Shown here piece by piece: positions 5,857 through 9,336 of a stretch of DNA of 9,336 nt. Every line of letters starts with the position of its first letter. The first letter of the stretch is position 1. A program made the position numbers and the translations under genes. This DNA comes from JASGCK01 sp031430035. GTDB lineage: Bacteria; Pseudomonadota; Gammaproteobacteria; Burkholderiales; Burkholderiaceae_C. The stretch covers positions 1 to 9,336 of the forward strand of contig JANPAS010000092.1 in NCBI GenBank assembly GCA_031430035.1, in the 5' to 3' direction. A model generated the notes under the pieces. The model was given only the letters and a program-made list of their open reading frames with translations. It had not been told where the DNA came from and did no database searches.

Positions 5857-6899
5857 TTGGCGACTCGCACCATCATCTGCGCCAGCCGATGCAGCGCTTG
5901 CCAAGGCTCGGTGGGCCAATCCCCGTGTTTGAGTCCTTTGACAATTCCATCGACCTGATGCGCAGCTTGTAAAAGCTTGTTCACGGTGCTCATCTGCACG
6001 TTCGGCATGATGCGCTCAAACTGTTTTTCTTTAGCGCCCCAAATGCGGTTCTCGCGAAGCGCCATCGCGAGTGGCCTGCCACCATTCATGCTGTCCACCA
6101 CGCGCTTCATCGCTCGGATGTCTTCGGCTAGTGCCCAGTGAACTAAAACTGCAGCCTCTCCCTCGGCTTGCAAGCCATCCAGCATGCGCTGCGTGCGTTC
6201 GGCTTTGCCTGCAAGCACGGCATCACTGAGCTTGAACACGTCGTAGCGTGCCACATTCATCACGGCAGATTCGATTTGCGCAAGACTCAGTTCGCCTTCT
6301 GGATACAGCAGCGCCAGCTTTTGCACCTCTTGATGCGCCGCCAGCAAATTGCCCTCCACGCGGTCCGCAAAAAACTGCAGCGCATGCTGACCTTCCGCTC
6401 CCGCTTGCACACGCTGGTTTTGCTGATTCAGCCGCTGCGCAATCCACTGCGGCAATGCGCCACGCTCCACGGGATCAATCTTGATTGACACGCCAAAGCT
6501 ATCCAGCGCCGCAAACCACGCGCTGCTTTGCGTAGCTTTGTCTAGGCGTGGCAGCGAGACGAGCGTGAGCACTTCATCGTTGTTTTGCGCCAGCTCCGCG
6601 ATTTTTTGCAACGCCGCACTACCCTCTTTGCCAGGCTTACCCGTGGGAATACGAATCTCAATGATTTGCTTGTCGCCAAACAAACCCATCGATTGACCTG
6701 CATTCATCACCTCGGCCCAATCAAAATTGGCGCCTTGAGCCGTATAGCTAGAACGCTCCGTGAAACCTTGGCTACGTGCGATTTGGCGAATCGTATCTGT
6801 GGCTTCCATCTGCAAAAGTGCCTCGTCGCCATGCAACGTATAAAGCGACCTCAAACCTTTTTGAAGATGCGCACCAAGCGACGGTAGGCCAATCTGCAT
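5853..6899 (-). CDS. holA: DNA polymerase III subunit delta
   Basis: Delta subunit of the clamp loader, which opens the beta sliding clamp during chromosome replication. At 348 residues it is very close to E. coli HolA (343). The N-terminal segment LYTLHGDEALLQMEATDTIR (19-38) is the family hallmark, and the GLFGDKQIIEIR stretch (73-84) follows. The middle part holds FFADRVEGNLLAAHQEVQKL, the usual helix in domain II, followed by VMNVARYDVFKLSDAVLAGK at the start of the C-terminal collar domain. As expected for delta, there is no Walker A motif. It is the last gene of the leuS operon, 15 bases after lptE, with only a weak GAGAAG site. Its stop codon overlaps the stop of the convergent enoyl-CoA hydratase-family gene, so there is no room for a terminator between them. 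Confidence 0.95.
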   Translation of the reverse strand: MQIGLPSLGAHLQKGLRSLYTLHGDEALLQMEATDTIRQIARSQGFTERSSYTAQGANFDWAEVMNAGQSMGLFGDKQIIEIRIPTGKPGKEGSAALQKIAELAQNNDEVLTLVSLPRLDKATQSSAWFAALDSFGVSIKIDPVERGALPQWIAQRLNQQNQRVQAGAEGQHALQFFADRVEGNLLAAHQEVQKLALLYPEGELSLAQIESAVMNVARYDVFKLSDAVLAGKAERTQRMLDGLQAEGEAAVLVHWALAEDIRAMKRVVDSMNGGRPLAMALRENRIWGAKEKQFERIMPNVQMSTVNKLLQAAHQVDGIVKGLKHGDWPTEPWQALHRLAQMMVRVAN

Positions 6900-6914
6900 A
6901 AGGCTTCTCGCCAG

Positions 6915-7418
6915 TTAAAGCGACTTCACTGCCGACAAGCGACGCATGAGTTGCTGCACAATTTCTTGCTGCATATCTCGGTAAAGCAATTGTTCCTCCG
7001 CCTCTTTGGCCAGCGCTGCTGACTCCGAATAGCTCTGCTCGCGTTCTTGCAAAAGCACCACTTCATCCAACAAGGTTTTGCCTTGCGTGGTGAACAGCGA
7101 AAAACGAAATCGAACTCGCAGCTGCAAGGCATTGACTTGTCCACTCACACCCGTACCCACCACCACACGCTCGCGCTGTTCTTGGTGGACACGCAGCACC
7201 ACTTGCGCTTTATTGGCATCAGCCGATGCATCCAGTATGGTCAATCCTTGTCCTATGGCTTGGCGTTTGAAGTCCACGCCAATCGGTGAATTAGGTGTAA
7301 ATCCACTAAACAAAGTTTGGAATGCATAACCATAAGATGCTTTGCCGCGTAGCGCAAAGCCGCAAGCATTAAGCAAACTGGTGGTTGATAAGGCGGCAAG
7401 TAGTGTTCGTCGTTGCAT
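6915..7418 (-). CDS. lptE: LPS-assembly lipoprotein LptE
   Basis: Outer-membrane lipoprotein that plugs the LptD barrel and helps deliver lipopolysaccharide to the cell surface. With the start chosen here it has 167 residues. The N-terminus MQRRTLLAALSTTSLLNAC is a compact lipoprotein signal peptide with lipidation at Cys 19; it is followed at once by GFALRG, the conserved beginning of mature LptE. The rest is the small mixed alpha/beta domain, and the C-terminal helix (DMQQEIVQQLMRRLSAV) is also typical. An alternative ATG at 7448 would add 10 residues and overlap the caspase gene by 20 bases; the shorter start leaves a 10-base gap and a normal signal peptide. An AAAGGA site (7432-7437 on the complement) lies 13 bases upstream, somewhat far. 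The identity is supported by holA directly downstream, a well-known neighbour. Confidence 0.92.
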   Translation of the reverse strand: MQRRTLLAALSTTSLLNACGFALRGKASYGYAFQTLFSGFTPNSPIGVDFKRQAIGQGLTILDASADANKAQVVLRVHQEQRERVVVGTGVSGQVNALQLRVRFRFSLFTTQGKTLLDEVVLLQEREQSYSESAALAKEAEEQLLYRDMQQEIVQQLMRRLSAVKSL

Positions 7419-7428
7419 AAATTGTGTT

Positions 7429-8946
7429 TTATCCTTTAATGCGTTCACGCGTCACCATCTCACGAATAAAAATATCTTTGCCAGATTTTCGGACTAATTT
7501 GATAGCATGACCCCACTCAGGTTGGTACCAAAAACTAGCTACAAAAGACGGGCTATTTTGAAAAGTGAAGGTGTAATCAACGCGGTAAGCATCAAAAGTG
7601 CCTAGCGGCACAGTGACGTTCTCAAAAGCACCAATTTTTGCGTCAATATCCACCCACTCTTTTGCGCCGCTTGGCCGTGTCACGATGGATCTTGCGCTCC
7701 ATTTTTTCCCCACTTGAAACTCTCCGCCTGGCACCGTCGGCCAAGGCGGGTCGTAGCTGCCTCCACCATCTTGCGTCACAAAACCAGCGGCATTAACACG
7801 CGCACTGGCCATACCCTGCCCAACGCTCTCCAAGATGTCGTCCGATACCCGGCGCAGCGTGGCGCTGGAGGTGTTCCTAATTTGGCCTGTGGCAGGATCT
7901 TTAATCGCAAAGCTAACGCGGTCGCCGTCTTTGTAACGCGCACCTGCAGGTGTCTGTACAACACCCGTTTTACCTGCCTGTGTTTGGACTTTCGCCACGT
8001 CTAAACGCTCTAACCTAGATTGAGCCACTTCACTAATCAAACCGTTCGGGTATTTATTCAAAAACGCGTAGAAGTCATTTGCTTTTTTCGAATCTTTAAT
8101 CTTGTCCCAATCCGCTTTTTCTAAATTAAATTCAACTTCCCTGGCGCGCTCCGACAGTTTGGCAACTGCCACCACTTTGCCATCATTAAAAAAGAAGTCA
8201 TCCTCAAGGCTCGTCGATTCCCATGGAATTTGCCTGCCCTCGCTTTGCTTTCGCACGTTTAAGCGCACACGTTTGAACACGTCTTCAATCTTGGCGGTTG
8301 GCTTCTTTAGCTCTTGCAATAAGTATTGGGTGTAGAGACCATTACCGCTCTTCACATCACCATCTTCCGCCACATTGCCAGGCGCTGTGGCGTATGCCAA
8401 GAATGTCCCTGGCGGCGCATCGACTTGTGCGAGGCCTTTGGCGGCTGAAGAGCTATTTTTGAACGGGTTATCGCGGCAAGCATCTAAAACCAAGATGTTC
8501 ATGCGGTTACCTGCGCCTTTAAAGGCATCAATCACGGCGTTCACATCCACCGTTTGACCTGCAACGTCTGCAGCGCTGTTCAATTTGGCATCGATGGGCA
8601 CCATGTAATTGCGCCAGTCAAGTTGCAAACCGTGCCCTGCATAGTAGAGCATCCCCACGCCCTGCTTGCCTTTAAGCGTGTCCCTAACTTTCGCAATCGC
8701 GTCCGTCATTTGCGTTTTGCCGCCGTCTCTGATCTCCACCACCGTAAAGCCAAGCCCGCGAAGCGTTTCCGCCATTGCTTTGGCGTCATTGGTAGGATTC
8801 GCCAGCGCCGCGTCGCCTGCATAGGCGGCATTGCCAATCACCAAAGCCACGCGGATGTCGGTCGGCGCTTGTGCCACTGCTGTCACACACGCCAAAGCTA
8901 GAGCAGTAAAGCCGTAGCGTAGTTTGTGTGTGAAGCGATGCGTCAT
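7429..8946 (-). CDS. Secreted caspase family protein (peptidase C14)
   Basis: Predicted cysteine peptidase of 505 residues, exported by an N-terminal signal peptide (about 1-25, cleavage likely after AVA). The caspase p20-like domain spans about 31-255: strand RVALVIGNAAY (32-42), NPTNDAKAMAETLRGLGF (50-67), catalytic His 105 in YYAGHGLQ, and catalytic Cys 157 in LDACRDNPF. Both dyad residues are present, so it looks active. After it come a short charged helical segment (about 263-318, with WDKIKDSKKANDFYAFLNKYP), a linker, and a C-terminal beta-rich domain (about 405-505) with VGKKWSARSI, VTVPLGTFDAYRV and FWYQPEWGHAIK, reminiscent of DUF3108-like periplasmic domains. It should act in the periplasm or at the envelope. 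AAAGGG lies 6 bases before the ATG. It is tightly packed between leuS and lptE (10-base gaps on both sides), an unusual position. Substrate and cleavage specificity are unknown. Confidence 0.9.
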   Translation of the reverse strand: MTHRFTHKLRYGFTALALACVTAVAQAPTDIRVALVIGNAAYAGDAALANPTNDAKAMAETLRGLGFTVVEIRDGGKTQMTDAIAKVRDTLKGKQGVGMLYYAGHGLQLDWRNYMVPIDAKLNSAADVAGQTVDVNAVIDAFKGAGNRMNILVLDACRDNPFKNSSSAAKGLAQVDAPPGTFLAYATAPGNVAEDGDVKSGNGLYTQYLLQELKKPTAKIEDVFKRVRLNVRKQSEGRQIPWESTSLEDDFFFNDGKVVAVAKLSERAREVEFNLEKADWDKIKDSKKANDFYAFLNKYPNGLISEVAQSRLERLDVAKVQTQAGKTGVVQTPAGARYKDGDRVSFAIKDPATGQIRNTSSATLRRVSDDILESVGQGMASARVNAAGFVTQDGGGSYDPPWPTVPGGEFQVGKKWSARSIVTRPSGAKEWVDIDAKIGAFENVTVPLGTFDAYRVDYTFTFQNSPSFVASFWYQPEWGHAIKLVRKSGKDIFIREMVTRERIKG

Positions 8947-8952
8947 AGGAAA

Positions 8953-8958
8953 CCCTTT
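8953..8958 (-). promoter_or_regulatory. Ribosome binding site of the caspase gene, overlapping the leuS stop codon
   Basis: On the minus strand AAAGGG (complement of 8953-8958) lies 6 bases before the caspase ATG (8946-8944), and its first two A residues belong to the leuS TAA (8959-8957). This supports the chosen start and suggests that ribosomes ending leuS help start translation of the caspase gene. Confidence 0.7.
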
Positions 8959-9336
8959 AGATCACGATATTAACCAAGCGCCCTGGCACCACAATCACCT
9001 TCTTAGGTGTAGCGCCAGCAGCTGCTTTAACAAAAGCTTCAGAAGCTAGCGCCGCTGCTTCAATCGCAGCTTTGTCTGCTGAGGCTGGCACGGTGATAGC
9101 ACCACGCAGCTTGCCGTTGATTTGCAGCATGAGTTCCAATTCGTCCTGTAAAAGTGCCGATTCGTCCACTTCCGGCCAAGCCGTGTCAAGTAAATCGCCA
9201 GCCACATTGGCGTTTGCAAAACCTAATTGTTCCCAAAGTTCAAAGCACAGATGCGGGCAGGCTGGATACAAAATGCGCAGCAGCACCGAGATGCACTCAG
9301 TCAGCACCGCATGGTCGTTGTAGTCGTCGGCCAATT
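8957..9336 (-). CDS. leuS: Leucyl-tRNA synthetase, C-terminal end
   Basis: Charges tRNA-Leu with leucine in the cytoplasm. Only the last 126 codons are present; the gene runs off the right edge. The visible part is the end of the anticodon-binding helical domain (LADDYNDHAVLTECISVLLR, then the ILYPACPHLCFELWEQLG stretch, the class Ia helix bundle) and the small C-terminal domain with LMLQINGKLRGAITVPA and the ending TPKKVIVVPGRLVNIVI, which is highly typical of bacterial LeuS. The first in-frame start-like codon is a TTG at 9334-9332, which here is an internal Leu and not a start. It is the upstream gene of an operon with the caspase gene, lptE and holA. Confidence 0.95.
   Translation of the reverse strand, partial: LADDYNDHAVLTECISVLLRILYPACPHLCFELWEQLGFANANVAGDLLDTAWPEVDESALLQDELELMLQINGKLRGAITVPASADKAAIEAAALASEAFVKAAAGATPKKVIVVPGRLVNIVI

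Noticed and set aside
5857..5935. TTGGC and GCCAA repeats near the holA end as a possible terminator
   Set aside because: The arms are short and separated by about 40 bases, with no T tract on either side.
6168..6488. Open frame of 106 codons on the plus strand within holA
   Set aside because: It is antisense to a highly recognisable holA; the protein is His/Gln/Leu-rich without family features and has no ribosome binding site.
8554..8901. Open frame of 115 codons on the plus strand within the caspase gene
   Set aside because: It is antisense to the conserved catalytic domain of the caspase, and its sequence (many His, Arg and Cys) looks like an out-of-frame shadow.
7429..8946. Possible lipoprotein signal in the caspase (LALAC at residues 16-20)
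   Set aside because: The -3 position is Ala and the hydrophobic stretch continues past the Cys to an AVA cleavage site, so an ordinary secretory signal peptide fits better.
1..9336. CRISPR array, insertion sequence, integrase, tRNA or toxin-antitoxin pair
   Set aside because: No regularly spaced repeats, no transposase or integrase motifs, no tRNA-like sequence and no small gene pairs were seen on either strand.

Overview
The window looks like chromosomal DNA from a beta-proteobacterium, most likely Burkholderiales. Base composition is roughly balanced by eye. The assignment rests on a leuS - lptE - holA gene order, which I know from that group, and on the style of the acyl-CoA and sugar-transport proteins. 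No rRNA, tRNA, CRISPR array, insertion sequence or phage gene was seen, and coding density is very high. The longest gap is 104 bases (2075-2178) and holds a terminator and a candidate operator.

Region 1 (1-2128) is a probable sugar uptake and use locus. On the minus strand a MalG-type ABC permease is followed with no gap by the start of a MalK/UgpC-type ATPase, which runs off the left edge. Divergent from them, on the plus strand, is a fumarylacetoacetate-hydrolase (FAH) family enzyme resembling the hydrolases that finish non-phosphorylated deoxy-sugar catabolism. A strong intrinsic terminator closes it.

Region 2 (2129-5856, plus strand) is a fatty or carboxylic acyl-CoA module: a TetR repressor, a long DmdC-type acyl-CoA dehydrogenase starting at GTG, a small exported DUF2147 protein, and an enoyl-CoA hydratase/isomerase family protein. 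Gaps of 13, 23 and 24 bases suggest one operon. A near-palindrome with an ACGATCGT core sits in front of the TetR gene and is the likely autoregulatory operator. The TetR gene lacks a ribosome binding site and may be translated from a leaderless mRNA.

Region 3 (9336 down to 5853, minus strand) is a housekeeping operon: the end of leuS, a secreted caspase-like (peptidase C14) protein with intact His/Cys dyad, lptE and holA. Gaps are 10, 10 and 15 bases. The caspase gene placed between leuS and lptE is the most unusual item here. The acyl-CoA operon and holA converge and share one TTAA as both stop codons.

Nothing seen amounts to a clearly new multi-gene defence or mobile system. The best leads are the envelope-operon caspase, the isomerase-like active site in the last acyl-CoA gene, and the operator/leaderless arrangement of the TetR gene.
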